64,000 bases of DNA from Lentisphaera araneosa HTCC2155. Its GTDB lineage: Bacteria > Verrucomicrobiota > Lentisphaeria > Lentisphaerales > Lentisphaeraceae. The position numbers were made by a program, and so were the translations under genes. The stretch's first letter is position 1. Every line of letters begins with the position of its first letter. Below the pieces are notes generated by a model. The model did not search any database. It was not told where the DNA came from and saw nothing but the letters and a program-made list of their open reading frames with translations. Where the stretch lies: contig NZ_ABCK01000002.1 of the NCBI RefSeq assembly GCF_000170755.1, positions 1 through 64,000 on the forward strand. The letters are read 5' to 3'. Positions 18,272 to 27,379 of this stretch are shown in pieces.

Positions 18272-19189
18272 TTATTTCCCCAAGAGAATTTCATAAACGA
18301 AGTCATCGCGATTGGGATATTGCTTCGGTCTATCTTTACCGATCGATAGGTACAGTTTATTGTGACCAACTTTCTCTGATTTTTCTTTCATTTTGACTCC
18401 AAACATGCCGTGATGAATACCATGTCCAAGACTCTTAGATGGCAGGCTCATGTCAGCGCCATAAGATAAGAGCATGGGTGGATCATCTTTTGTCAGGTGA
18501 TTATAAGCTGAATACTCCTTATACATCGCCTCATGCTGATCATAGTTTTTTAGAGCATCCGCAATGCTTTTTTCACCCACCGCTTTATAAATCATCTCGT
18601 GGTAAACATTGGGACCAATCCATGGCTCAATAAGTTTAGGATCAATTGCACTCTGACCTCCAGCCACTGAGATTCCTTGTACACGCGTTGATTCTCGCTC
18701 GACGGGATCCTCTGAATTAGGTTTTGCCAAATCATCATGGCAGGCAATCCACATGGATGTACATGCCCCCGCACTTCCCCCACTAAGTACAAACTTGCTC
18801 TTATCTATGTTCCATTCTCTGGCTTTATAGCGCAAAAATTGCACCGCTCGTGCGGCATCGAGTACCGGCGCGGGCAAGGGATCTGTCGCCGTTAAACGAT
18901 AATTAATTGCTGCCACAGAGATTCCTTTATCCAAAAACTTTTGAACTCCTTTAAATCCCTTCTTATCCCCTACTACCCAACCACCACCATGAATATGGAT
19001 GTAAACCGGTCGAGGTCCCTCACCTTTTGCTTGCCAAAAATCAAGCTTGTTGCGATCGAACTTTCCGTAGCTGACATCAGCGTGTGTGGCGGTGGGTTCT
19101 TTAACTTTTTTGCGTTTCTTCTTTTTTTCTGCGGAAGCCGCAAAAGTTAAGCCCATAATTAACAGGAGTAAAAATACTTTTTTTATCAT
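18272..19189 (-). CDS. Alpha/beta hydrolase (esterase/lipase family)
   Basis: Exported alpha/beta-hydrolase of 305 aa (signal peptide, then a lysine-rich linker at 21-30). Oxyanion-hole motif HGGGW at 67-71 and nucleophile elbow GGSAG at 137-141 are typical of the hormone-sensitive-lipase/BD-FAE group, which acts on acetylated or feruloylated sugars and other esters. Its stop is 1 base before the start of the SGNH gene, so the two esterases are tightly coupled. Confidence 0.87.
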   Translation of the reverse strand: MIKKVFLLLLIMGLTFAASAEKKKKRKKVKEPTATHADVSYGKFDRNKLDFWQAKGEGPRPVYIHIHGGGWVVGDKKGFKGVQKFLDKGISVAAINYRLTATDPLPAPVLDAARAVQFLRYKAREWNIDKSKFVLSGGSAGACTSMWIACHDDLAKPNSEDPVERESTRVQGISVAGGQSAIDPKLIEPWIGPNVYHEMIYKAVGEKSIADALKNYDQHEAMYKEYSAYNHLTKDDPPMLLSYGADMSLPSKSLGHGIHHGMFGVKMKEKSEKVGHNKLYLSIGKDRPKQYPNRDDFVYEILLGK

Positions 19190-19201
19190 TTTGAATCTCT
19201 C

Positions 19202-20698
19202 TTATTTCATTTTAAATAGTTGTGGTACATTACCCGACTTATCATCATATTTGATAGTCAGTTCGCGTAATTGATTTTTTAAATCCTGTGCCAAATCCCG
19301 ATATTCGGGATTGTAATGGAGGTTATTCATCTCTTGGGAATCATTTTTTAAATCAAAGAGCTCCCAGCGGTAATGGCCCTTCATCCCCGGATAAAAAATC
19401 AACTTATAGCGATCGGTACGAATGCCGATCATCTCTGGTAGACGAACTCCATGGTCGTAAAAGTGGTAGTAAGAAGCATCGCGAACTTTCTCTTTCTTGC
19501 CCAATAAAATCGGCTTTAAAGAAAAACCCTGCATACCCTCTGGAATTGTGACCCCCGCAAAATCTAAAATGGTGGGAGCTATATCAACATGGCTAGTCAT
19601 GGAATTATGAACCTGACCTGCTTTTACTGTTCCTGGGAATTTCACCAGAAATGGCGCATGTAAGGGCTCTTCATACATCCATTGCTTATTATAGAAGCCG
19701 TGTTCTCCAAGTGAAAACCCTTGATCAGAAGTGTAAATAACGATGGTATTTTTCTCCAGGCCACTCTCCTTCAAATAATCTAATACACGCCCCACATTAT
19801 CATCGACAGATTTAACTAAGCGGTAATATCCCTTGATGTATTCCTGGTACATTTTACTGGTTAATTCACGTTCGCTTATATTCGGGTTTTCTTTTTCAAT
19901 CCTCGCTCGCATGGACTTAAAGGCAGGATTCAAAATAATGCGGTTTGCAGTCATTTTTCCCGCAATCGCATGGGGAGTCCGTCCCTTATAATCGTCATGT
20001 AAATTCGCTGGCTCGGGAATTGTTACATCCTTTAAATAATCTTCGTCCCTTGTAGCTGGTGTATAAGGCGCATGCGGTGGCTTGGGATGAAGTAGTAGAC
20101 AGAAAGGTTTATTTTTATTTTCTCTATTCTTGATCCAATTAATCGCCTCTGTCGTTATCACATCATTATTATAACCTTTGATAACGCGCCCTCCCTTCAT
20201 GTAGGATTTACGATCCTGGGGGCTCCAAGGCACCCACCCATGCTGAGGTTCAAAAACCCGTGGGTTAAAAGGCATGCCCTGCATTTTTTGAACACAGTAA
20301 TAATCAAAACCCGTGGGTTGCGATAAGAGGTGCCACTTACCAAACAAAGATGTTTCGTATCCCGCTTTTTGGAGCAACTTTGGAAAAGTCTGCTGCGACC
20401 CATCAAAAGACTGATTGAGCCTCGTCACTCCATTTTTATGAGAATATTTCCCCGTCAAAGCCGTCGCCCGCGATGGCGTACAAAAAGAATTAGTCACTAG
20501 CGCATGATTAAAACGCATACCGCCATCGGCTAAACGATCCAAGGCGGGCGTTTTAATACCTGTATTGCCGTAACAACTCAGCGCTTTCTTGGCATGATCA
20601 TCTGAAAAAATCAAAATAATATTGGGCCTTTGTTCAACTGCTGTTAAACTAGCTATGACGCCGAATAAAATACAGCTCACTTTATAATAAATTGTCAT
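19202..20698 (-). CDS. Sulfatase
   Basis: Exported sulfatase of 498 aa, first gene of the minus-strand cluster that runs to 14320 (gaps of 12, 1, 10 and 17 bases). Signal peptide to about residue 21; active-site CTPSR with Cys73; metal-site ILIFSDDHAKKALSCYG and IYTSDQGFSLGEHGFYNKQ; LFGKWHL pocket motif. The EPLHAPFLVKFPG and DVAPTILDFAG blocks match the large sulfatase group that includes choline- and heparan-like sulfatases. A TGTAACA-type promoter motif lies 70 bases upstream. Confidence 0.93.
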   Translation of the reverse strand: MTIYYKVSCILFGVIASLTAVEQRPNIILIFSDDHAKKALSCYGNTGIKTPALDRLADGGMRFNHALVTNSFCTPSRATALTGKYSHKNGVTRLNQSFDGSQQTFPKLLQKAGYETSLFGKWHLLSQPTGFDYYCVQKMQGMPFNPRVFEPQHGWVPWSPQDRKSYMKGGRVIKGYNNDVITTEAINWIKNRENKNKPFCLLLHPKPPHAPYTPATRDEDYLKDVTIPEPANLHDDYKGRTPHAIAGKMTANRIILNPAFKSMRARIEKENPNISERELTSKMYQEYIKGYYRLVKSVDDNVGRVLDYLKESGLEKNTIVIYTSDQGFSLGEHGFYNKQWMYEEPLHAPFLVKFPGTVKAGQVHNSMTSHVDIAPTILDFAGVTIPEGMQGFSLKPILLGKKEKVRDASYYHFYDHGVRLPEMIGIRTDRYKLIFYPGMKGHYRWELFDLKNDSQEMNNLHYNPEYRDLAQDLKNQLRELTIKYDDKSGNVPQLFKMK

Positions 20699-20768
20699 GA
20701 ATGGGGGATCCTTAGTAAAATTTTTGAACTCACGGAGTTAAATAATCAACTCACTCGGTCTTCACATA

Positions 20769-20804
20769 TTTTACAAGGCTCACACTCTTTTGTTACAAAA
20801 AAAA
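20769..20804 (-). promoter_or_regulatory. ECF-like promoter motif upstream of the sulfatase/esterase cluster
   Basis: On the minus strand: T8, GTAACA (20796-20791), 16 bases, GTAAAA (20774-20769). It is one of the nine matching motifs and the only candidate promoter seen for the five-gene cluster ending at 14320. Confidence 0.5.
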
Positions 20805-20882
20805 GAGCAAGAACAGTATCCAAATACAAATTAAATGATTAAAATAACTTCCCCTGCCACGTCAATTATCATACACAAGACA

Positions 20883-20903
20883 AGGGGCGGGGAATTAGCC
20901 CCT
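20883..20903 (-). terminator. Possible terminator after the 21008-22429 sulfatase
   Basis: Minus-strand stem AGGGGC/GCCCCT with a 9-base loop, followed by TTGTCTTGTG. The stem is short and the U-tract imperfect, so support is modest. Confidence 0.35.
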
Positions 20904-20914
20904 CTTAAGAATAC

Positions 20915-20968
20915 ATCCATGGATGCATTATTGACCGCAAATGCCAAGCTGGTGCTTGGCGATCCCAG
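20915..20968. repeat. Dispersed hairpin repeat, copy B
   Basis: Second copy of the 54-base element at 3579-3632. The core hairpin GCCAAGC-TGGT-GCTTGGC is at 20943-20960, and the palindrome ATCCATGGAT opens the unit. Stem bases are conserved while flanks vary, as expected for a structured repeat. Confidence 0.7.
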
Positions 20969-21007
20969 GCTTTCTCTAGGCCGAACTTAATGTGAATGAA
21001 ATGAGCT

Positions 21008-22429
21008 CTATTGATTTTCCTTGAGTTTTCTTTGATCCATAAACTTTTTGAATTCCTTGTACATCTCCTGAGCTCGCTCTGGATGAGAGGGTGCAAGGTC
21101 ATTTTTCTCTGCTAGATCGGAACTCAGATTATAGAGTTTAAATTGACTCATTTTGAGTGAGTCAAATTCTTTCTTCCCGCCTGACGAAATGAGTTTCCAG
21201 TCACCCATGCGAATACTTTCGCGCACCACCATTGAGGGTCGACTCTGCTTTTGATTTAAGTTAATTAGATTCTTATAAAAACTAAAGCTATCGGGCGCGA
21301 CTTGGGGATACTTTTCTTTGAGATCAACCTTGAGCAATTCTGCGATTGTCGCAAAGATATCGGTAGCATTGATGACAGCCTTACTTTGTGAATTCACGGG
21401 GATTATCCCCGGCCACTTAGCAATAAAAGGCATGCGATGTCCCCCTTCATAGCTACTTGCTTTTGCCCCACGCATCGGCCCCGATGAGTGATGCCCCTGC
21501 TCAGCCATGAGATAATGGGCTCCAGGGCCCGTACCATTATCACTCGTAAAGATTACAATTGTATTTTTCTCGAGTCCTGTATCTTTTAGGGCTTGATTAA
21601 TTTGCCCCAGTTCATCATCCATTTGCATGACAAAATCCGCGTACACGCCGAGCCCACTCTTTCCCTTAAAATTCTCACTTGGCACCCAGGGTTGGTGAGG
21701 TGCTATTGAAGCGAAATAAAGTAGGAAGGGCTGTTCTTTTGCGGACTTCGCATATTCTTGAATGAGGCCCACAGCGTTTTCGCTCAAGCGGGGGCTCACA
21801 TCTTCGAGCTTTAAATCTTTAGGGACGGCAATTTTATACTTGGATTTTTGACCTGAACCTCGAATTTTATCTACCTCAACAAACTCTGAGGAAACTTCTT
21901 GAATTTTGCGATTTTTGATGAAACAAAGAGGTGATGAACTGGCTGAGGAAGCCAAGCCAAAAAAGTAATCAAAGCCACAATCTAGTGGACCTCCACGCAA
22001 ATCTTGACTTAAATCCAAGCTCTTACTTTTATTCTCGAAACCCAAATGCCATTTGCCCACCATCCAAGTCTCATAGTCCTCGACCTTCAGTAAATCTGCT
22101 AGCGTCATTTCATCTTTGTGAATGATGGGACGCCCCGTTTTCAAAAGAGTATTAAACACCCCCGTACGAACAGGATTTATCCCCGTCAGCAAGCCATAGC
22201 GTGAGGGCGTGCAAGTTGCTGAAGCGGAGTGTGCATCAGTGAAACGCATGCCCTCTTCTGCAAGACGGTCGATATGAGGCATTTTTATTTTAGATTGGGA
22301 ATTGAAAGCCCCACAATCACCATAGCCCAAGTCATCGGCTAAAAAGATAACTATATTTGGCTTCTCCCTTCCAAATAATGGTAGCGCAAGTAATAGAAGG
22401 CTTGTAAGTAATTTAAAAAAACGATTCAT
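21008..22429 (-). CDS. Sulfatase, arylsulfatase-like
   Basis: Exported sulfatase of 473 aa. Signal peptide MNRFFKLLTSLLLLALPLFG, active-site CTPSR with Cys73, metal-site IFLADDLGYGDCGAF, IFTSDNGTGPGAHYL and KWHLGFEN. The insertion RGGPLDCGFDYFFGLASSAS is shared with the sulfatase at 36794 (EGGPAGCGFDYYFGDDV), so the two are probably the same subfamily. A single gene, divergent from the 22627 operon; both directions have a TGTAACA-type promoter motif in the 197-base gap. Confidence 0.93.
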   Translation of the reverse strand: MNRFFKLLTSLLLLALPLFGREKPNIVIFLADDLGYGDCGAFNSQSKIKMPHIDRLAEEGMRFTDAHSASATCTPSRYGLLTGINPVRTGVFNTLLKTGRPIIHKDEMTLADLLKVEDYETWMVGKWHLGFENKSKSLDLSQDLRGGPLDCGFDYFFGLASSASSSPLCFIKNRKIQEVSSEFVEVDKIRGSGQKSKYKIAVPKDLKLEDVSPRLSENAVGLIQEYAKSAKEQPFLLYFASIAPHQPWVPSENFKGKSGLGVYADFVMQMDDELGQINQALKDTGLEKNTIVIFTSDNGTGPGAHYLMAEQGHHSSGPMRGAKASSYEGGHRMPFIAKWPGIIPVNSQSKAVINATDIFATIAELLKVDLKEKYPQVAPDSFSFYKNLINLNQKQSRPSMVVRESIRMGDWKLISSGGKKEFDSLKMSQFKLYNLSSDLAEKNDLAPSHPERAQEMYKEFKKFMDQRKLKENQ

Positions 22430-22455
22430 ATATATCCTATTTATTAATTGAAATA

Positions 22456-22483
22456 ACTTACAGATTCATTTTCCATTTGTTAC
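22456..22483 (-). promoter_or_regulatory. ECF-like promoter motif for the 21008-22429 sulfatase
   Basis: Minus strand TGTAACA, 16 bases, GTAAGT, ending 26 bases before the ATG. It is back to back with the plus-strand motif at 22562-22591. Confidence 0.5.
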
Positions 22484-22561
22484 ATAAAAGGTAAAAGCTG
22501 ATGCCACAGAGGCGGATAAAAACTATCACAATTAGGAAATGATCTTTTTTTTACTTTTTCA

Positions 22562-22591
22562 TGTAACAAGACCCTTTACCCTTTTGTCTGA
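22562..22591 (+). promoter_or_regulatory. ECF-like promoter motif for the 22627 operon
   Basis: TGTAACA (22562-22568), 17 bases, GTCTGA (22586-22591), preceded by a T-rich tract and located 35 bases before the ATG at 22627. Confidence 0.5.
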
Positions 22592-22626
22592 TATCGTCAA
22601 GATAATCAATTAACAGGAAGAAATAA

Positions 22627-23655
22627 ATGAAATATTTAGGCATTTTACTATTTTTATTGAGTACATACTCAATCGCTCAAGACAAAGGCATTTGGACTGA
22701 TCCAGCACTAGTTCAAGAACTGACAGACTATCAAATACAAGGCGATTACAGAGCTGCTTCGTATGGCGCCCAAGTCATTGCTTTAGGTGATAATTACTAT
22801 TCAGCTGTCGTTTACAAAGGTGGCCTTCCGGGTGATGGTTGGGATGAAAAAAATAAAACAATTTTAGATGGCAAACAAGAAGGTGACAGCGTCGAATTCA
22901 AATCTTCCAAGGCACCCAAAAAGTATTATGCACCCAAAGCAGAGCAGTTCTCGCCAGTCAAAAAGTTCCCTCCTAAGGGGCAACAACAGGCTAGCGGCTC
23001 AATTGTCAAAAATGTCTTTGAAATAACTCTCAAAGGCGAAAAATTTGAACTCAAGAAAATTAATCGTACCAGTCCTACCATGGGCGCTAAAGCACCCGAG
23101 GGCGCCGTTGTTTTATTTGATGGCAGCAATATCGAAGCCTTTACAAAAGGTCGGATTGATGCAAAAACAAAAACTCTGCACACCGATGCTAGGGACCTTT
23201 ACACAAAAGAAAAGTTCAATAATTACACTCTACATATAGAATTCATGACCCCCTACATGCCTTCTTATCGCGGGGCTAAACGCGGCAATAGTGGAATTTA
23301 TCATGTCTGGGATTACGAATTACAAATTCTCGACTCCTATGGCCTCGACGGAGTTCATAGTGAATGTGGTGGGATTTACAAAACGCAGGCTCCTCGTATC
23401 AACATGTGCTTTCCTCCTCTTACCTGGCAAACTTATGATGTGGAATTCACTAATTCAGTCTTTAAAAATGGCAAAAAAATTAAAAGCGCATTTATTACTG
23501 TGAAACACAATGGAGTGCTCATTCACGATAATACCGAAATTCCTGCAAAAACTGGCGGCTCACGCAAAACTCCAGAGGGCCAACCTGGTCCCTTCCGTTT
23601 ACAGGGTCATGGCAACAAAATTCAATATCGCAATATCTGGCTCATTAAAAAGTAG
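22627..23655 (+). CDS. 3-keto-disaccharide hydrolase domain protein (DUF1080)
   Basis: Exported protein of 342 aa (signal peptide MKYLGILLFLLSTYSIAQ). The C-terminal half, about 155-342, is a 3-keto-disaccharide hydrolase/DUF1080 jelly-roll: VVLFDGSNIEAF, YTLHIEFMTPY, RGNSGIYHVWDYELQILDS, WQTYDVEF and the closing IQYRNIWLI. The family cleaves 3-keto-glycosides or binds sugars. AGGAAG 6-11 bases upstream supports the ATG. First gene of an operon with a cytochrome c protein and a propeller protein; together they suggest a periplasmic route that oxidises a sugar at C3 and then cleaves it. Confidence 0.88.
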   Translation: MKYLGILLFLLSTYSIAQDKGIWTDPALVQELTDYQIQGDYRAASYGAQVIALGDNYYSAVVYKGGLPGDGWDEKNKTILDGKQEGDSVEFKSSKAPKKYYAPKAEQFSPVKKFPPKGQQQASGSIVKNVFEITLKGEKFELKKINRTSPTMGAKAPEGAVVLFDGSNIEAFTKGRIDAKTKTLHTDARDLYTKEKFNNYTLHIEFMTPYMPSYRGAKRGNSGIYHVWDYELQILDSYGLDGVHSECGGIYKTQAPRINMCFPPLTWQTYDVEFTNSVFKNGKKIKSAFITVKHNGVLIHDNTEIPAKTGGSRKTPEGQPGPFRLQGHGNKIQYRNIWLIKK

Positions 23656-23664
23656 GTTCTCACC

Positions 23665-24951
23665 ATGATTAAAACATTATTTTCAGTACTCAGTTTATCT
23701 CTCTTCTCCTTATCAGCGCAAGATGCTCAATCAGTTGAGCGAGGCAAAGCTCTATACGATAATATCTGCTTTTCTTGTCACGGAAAAAACCTTGAAGGCG
23801 GCGTCGGCTTTAACCTCAAGGATCACGAATGGATTCACGGCAATAGTCCCCAAAAAATTAGTGAAACAATCAAAAAGGGTTTCCCTGACAAAGGTATGAT
23901 TGCTTTTGGAGCCCTCTACAATGATGCGCAAATTCAGGATATCACTAATTTCATTTTATCACGCCAGGAAGGACTACGTGACCTGAAATATAAAATCTAT
24001 CACGATGTGACAATTGAATCCGGCATTGATTGGGACAAACAAACGCCGAGTAAAACTGGTCAGAGCAAATTACCTTACCCTAATTTCCAGCTTCCTGAAG
24101 TGGACCAATTTGCCATGGCCTATAAAGGTAAACTCATTATCCCCAGCCATGCAGCGGGCTCCTTTAAGCTCGTTGGTATGTTTCGCCAAACAGAGGGTTT
24201 TGAACTCTATATTGATGGAGAAAAAATCAATCTTAACTTAGATAAGCGTAAGCGCTTTAAGGAAAGTATACAACTCAGTGCTGGCGCCCATGACTTTGAC
24301 TTACGTTTTATCAAAGTTTTTCGCTTTGCGAGCTTCAACATGGATCTCATTGGAAAAGTCAGGCTTCCACTTGCGATTGATTCCTACCGTCGCTCCATCA
24401 ATAAAGCCCACGTTGTTGAAGCAGGGGAGTCATTTAAAATCATTCGCAAACGCATAAAAAATTATGCCGCTGAGAGCATTGCGGTTAATCATGCCGATCG
24501 CAGCACCTATATCATTGATCCCAATAGCGCGGGCATCACTGCTTTTTGGGAAGGCAAGTCACTCGACATTGGGCCCAACATTAATGAACGAGGCCAACAC
24601 GACTCTCTCCCCCTCGGCAAAACGCAAATTAAACTTGGCGATGCCATAAAAGCTCAAATAAATAATGCGCCCACTCAATTAGCCTACCGTGGTTATTCGT
24701 CCCACCCTCAACCCAAATTCATCTTCTCTGATGGTAAGTCCCAACTTGAAATCACGAGTCAACTCGCTGGTCCATCTTTGCTATTGACTTATGCCTTAAA
24801 AAACTCGAAGCAAGCTAAATTGAGTTTAAGCCTTCCGACAGGATTAAAAGTCAGCTCAAAAGACGGCAAAATAAATGGAAGCGCTTTTATTCCAAACCCC
24901 GATAAACAAAACCAATTCACAATCGCAATCCCCGTAAAGGAGAAAAAATAA
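23665..24951 (+). CDS. Cytochrome c with PA14-like carbohydrate module
   Basis: Exported protein of 428 aa (signal peptide to SLSAQ). An N-terminal class I cytochrome c domain carries the haem motif CFSCHG at about residues 35-40, with a GAL(Y) region and a candidate distal Met in DKGMIAFGAL. Residues about 150-240 resemble a PA14-type module (FRQTEGFELYIDGEKI), and the C-terminus is beta-rich. It is 9 bases after the hydrolase gene, and its stop shares a base with the next ATG. It likely passes electrons from the propeller dehydrogenase partner to the respiratory chain. Confidence 0.83.
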   Translation: MIKTLFSVLSLSLFSLSAQDAQSVERGKALYDNICFSCHGKNLEGGVGFNLKDHEWIHGNSPQKISETIKKGFPDKGMIAFGALYNDAQIQDITNFILSRQEGLRDLKYKIYHDVTIESGIDWDKQTPSKTGQSKLPYPNFQLPEVDQFAMAYKGKLIIPSHAAGSFKLVGMFRQTEGFELYIDGEKINLNLDKRKRFKESIQLSAGAHDFDLRFIKVFRFASFNMDLIGKVRLPLAIDSYRRSINKAHVVEAGESFKIIRKRIKNYAAESIAVNHADRSTYIIDPNSAGITAFWEGKSLDIGPNINERGQHDSLPLGKTQIKLGDAIKAQINNAPTQLAYRGYSSHPQPKFIFSDGKSQLEITSQLAGPSLLLTYALKNSKQAKLSLSLPTGLKVSSKDGKINGSAFIPNPDKQNQFTIAIPVKEKK

Positions 24952-26375
24952 TGAAATACTTCATCTCCTCACTCCTATTACTCACTATGGCTATGAGCTC
25001 TATGGCCAATCCCAAGGGCTATAGTATTCAAACTATTGAAACACCCCCGAATGTTCTCTTTCACATTACCGGCCTGGATACCGATAAAGATGGCAATATG
25101 TACTGTGCCACACGCTATGGTGATGTGTGGGTCTACAAAGTCCAAAATAAAACCTGGCACAAATTTGCCGAAGGGCTGCATGAACCCTGCGGACTTTTGA
25201 TCGAAAACGATGGCTCCTTAGTCGTAACTCAAAAACCAGAAATGACGCGCCTCATTGACTCCAATAAAGATGGCAAAGCCGACCTCTACATCCCACTCAC
25301 GAGAGAGTTCAAGTTTCACAATAACTACCACGAATTTAACTTTGGTGGCGTAAAAGATAATGACGGAAATTACATTGGCACTCTCGGCACTGCTGCTGGT
25401 CCAACTGCCAAAGGCCTCAAACTCAGTGCCATGGCAAGTTTAGGTGATTGGCGTGGATGGGCCTACAAAGTCTCGCCCGAAGGGAAATTCACACCCATTG
25501 CCTCCGGTCTACGCTCTCCTGCGGGCTTGGGCAGAAACCCTGCCGGCGAAATCTTTTACACCGATAATCAGGGTGACTACGTTGCCACCTCTACCATGCA
25601 TCAAATCCTGCCTAATAAATTTTATGGACACCCGGTTTCTCTACAGGATCGTGATGATTTTACTGTTGATCAACTCAAAAAAATGACGGATGAAGAATTT
25701 GATGCGATTCGTACCTTACCCGTCGTTTTTATTCCTCAGGAAGAAGTCGCCAATTCTCCTGGCAACCCCGAATGGATTGATAATTCGGGTAAATTCGGCC
25801 CCTTTAAAGATCAGTTCTTTGTCGGTGACCAAACTCGCTCTAACATTTTTCGCGTCACGCTTCAGGAAGTCAAAGGTCGCTACCAAGGCTGTGTGATTGA
25901 CTTCATCTCTGGCCTCCAATGCGGTAATATCCGCCTCAAATTTGACAAAGACGGGGCCCTCTGGAGTGGTCAAACAAGTCGCGGCTGGACCTCACGTGGT
26001 TCAAAAACTTTTGGCCTGCAAAAAGTCGTCTGGGATAAAAAGACCATGCCCTTCGAGATCCTCGATGTAAAGCTCACCAATTCCGGCTTCACTGTTCAGT
26101 TCACTGAAAAAATTAATGAAAAATCAATTGATCAGACCAAGATCTCCCGCTGGTGGTATGAGTACTCCAGAAAATATGGCGCCCCAAAAAGTGACTTGGA
26201 AGACATTAATGCGAGCTCTGTAAAACTAGCCGCCGATGGTAAAACTTTGACTATCGACTGCCCCCTCGTCAAAGAAAAAGTTTACTGCTTGGACTTTAGT
26301 GAAATCAATAACTCCAAAGGTGAAAAACTCGGCAACACCAAAGCCTATTACACCATCGTAAATCTCTTAGATTAA
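24951..26375 (+). CDS. PQQ/sorbosone dehydrogenase-like beta-propeller protein
   Basis: Exported protein of 474 aa (signal peptide MKYFISSLLLLTMAMSSMA). Repeated propeller blades: ITGLDTDKDGNMYCATRYGDVW, GLRSPAGLGRNPAGEIFYTDNQGDYV and QTSRGWTSRGSKTFGLQKV. This matches the soluble glucose/sorbosone dehydrogenase-like family that accompanies cytochrome c in Planctomycetota. It is very similar in design to the propeller region of the protein ending at 9369. The start overlaps the preceding stop (TAATG). Substrate unknown. Confidence 0.83.
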   Translation: MKYFISSLLLLTMAMSSMANPKGYSIQTIETPPNVLFHITGLDTDKDGNMYCATRYGDVWVYKVQNKTWHKFAEGLHEPCGLLIENDGSLVVTQKPEMTRLIDSNKDGKADLYIPLTREFKFHNNYHEFNFGGVKDNDGNYIGTLGTAAGPTAKGLKLSAMASLGDWRGWAYKVSPEGKFTPIASGLRSPAGLGRNPAGEIFYTDNQGDYVATSTMHQILPNKFYGHPVSLQDRDDFTVDQLKKMTDEEFDAIRTLPVVFIPQEEVANSPGNPEWIDNSGKFGPFKDQFFVGDQTRSNIFRVTLQEVKGRYQGCVIDFISGLQCGNIRLKFDKDGALWSGQTSRGWTSRGSKTFGLQKVVWDKKTMPFEILDVKLTNSGFTVQFTEKINEKSIDQTKISRWWYEYSRKYGAPKSDLEDINASSVKLAADGKTLTIDCPLVKEKVYCLDFSEINNSKGEKLGNTKAYYTIVNLLD

Positions 26376-26404
26376 GCAAATCAATCAAATAATTTCACTT
26401 TTGC

Positions 26405-26433
26405 TGTAACAGCGCATTTGAATCCTTGTCAGT
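26405..26433 (+). promoter_or_regulatory. ECF-like promoter motif for the second pseudopilin
   Basis: TGTAACA (26405-26411), 16 bases, GTCAGT (26428-26433), 27 bases before the ATG at 26461, directly behind the preceding operon. Confidence 0.5.
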
Positions 26434-26454
26434 TAGTAAAAACTAACAAGGATT
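26421..26454 (+). promoter_or_regulatory. Dyad covering the -10 region and ribosome site of the pseudopilin
   Basis: AATCCTTGT and TAGT pair with ACTA and ACAAGGATT across an AAAA centre, with a 4-base bulge in the left arm. The right arm contains the AAGGA ribosome site (26448-26452) for the ATG at 26461, and the left arm overlaps the putative -10 block. It could be an operator, or a structure that hides the ribosome site if transcription starts further upstream. Confidence 0.45.
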
Positions 26455-26460
26455 AAGAAG

Positions 26461-27183
26461 ATGAAGACAAAGTTTACACTCATTGAACTGCTGGTTGTCG
26501 TCGCTATAATCGGCATCTTAGCCAGCTTACTCTTGCCATCTTTGGGTAAGGCAAGAAAAAATGCAAAGAAAGCCTCATGCATTAATAACATGAAGCAATT
26601 AGGTATAATTAATTATTTATACTCTGATGATAATAATGATTACTTTCCCGCTAGAGACAGAAACAATCATATTTCTTACGACGATTTTTTAGCGGGATAC
26701 GACACGAGAGAAAGCCTAACTACAGCAGAAATGCAAGCCACTTCAGCACCAGGAGCTGAAATGTATGAATGCCCTTCGAGTATTTTTACAGTAGAGAATA
26801 AAAGGTCCTACGCCATCAATGGCAAAGGCAATGGCGCCCAATTAAAATTCCTAGGTATTTCAGGGAATGCTCCCTCCCCGAATAGTAAAAAGATTAGTGC
26901 AATTAATCAAAGTTCATCGACCATTGCCTATGGAGAAACAGGGGGAAGCAGCAGTATCATGGGCAGTCGAAATAATGACATTACCATTGCTCATTTTATG
27001 AACAACTCTCTTTTCGTTAGCTTAACTCATGGAGGTAAAGAATACCACGACTCTAAGAGCAATTACCTAATGGTTGATAGTCATGTTGAAAGCAAAGCAT
27101 TCAATTCGACACTAGTGAATTTAGGGGGTGGCATGGCTACTACAGATGACGTCACTGGCTCATACTGGGATGCAGAAAAGTAA
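26461..27183 (+). CDS. Prepilin-type N-terminal methylation domain protein (pseudopilin)
   Basis: Protein of 240 aa. Class III leader MKTK then [21 protein letters not shown] with Glu at mature +5, followed by [23 protein letters not shown]. The C-terminal [11 protein letters not shown] corresponds to the DG motif of the H-X9-DG family, with Asp-Ser in place of Asp-Gly. It shares the C-terminal WD ending (SYWDAEK) with the 1308-2078 protein (MWDSAK). It lies just upstream of the sigma factor gene and carries the same promoter-like motif, so it is a likely member of that regulon. Confidence 0.88.
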   Translation: MKTKFTLIELLVVVAIIGILASLLLPSLGKARKNAKKASCINNMKQLGIINYLYSDDNNDYFPARDRNNHISYDDFLAGYDTRESLTTAEMQATSAPGAEMYECPSSIFTVENKRSYAINGKGNGAQLKFLGISGNAPSPNSKKISAINQSSSTIAYGETGGSSSIMGSRNNDITIAHFMNNSLFVSLTHGGKEYHDSKSNYLMVDSHVESKAFNSTLVNLGGGMATTDDVTGSYWDAEK

Positions 27184-27237
27184 GTATAAAGCAGGAATAT
27201 GAATCACCAATTGATTAATTTTTTCCACTAACCTTTT

Positions 27238-27267
27238 TGTAACAAAGTTATTAAAAACCTTGTATGT
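27238..27267 (+). promoter_or_regulatory. ECF-like promoter motif upstream of the sigma factor gene
   Basis: A T5 run leads into TGTAACA (27238-27244), then 17 bases and GTATGT (27262-27267), 112 bases before the TTG start at 27380. Presence in front of the only sigma gene of the window suggests autoregulation. Confidence 0.5.
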
Positions 27268-27379
27268 AAAGTAAACGCTCGAAAACAACAATAATAGTAC
27301 GATGTTCTTGGACTTAAACTTGCTTTGAACTTTGTCGACAACATATAGTTAGTCATTTACAAAAAACAGAGACCACATT

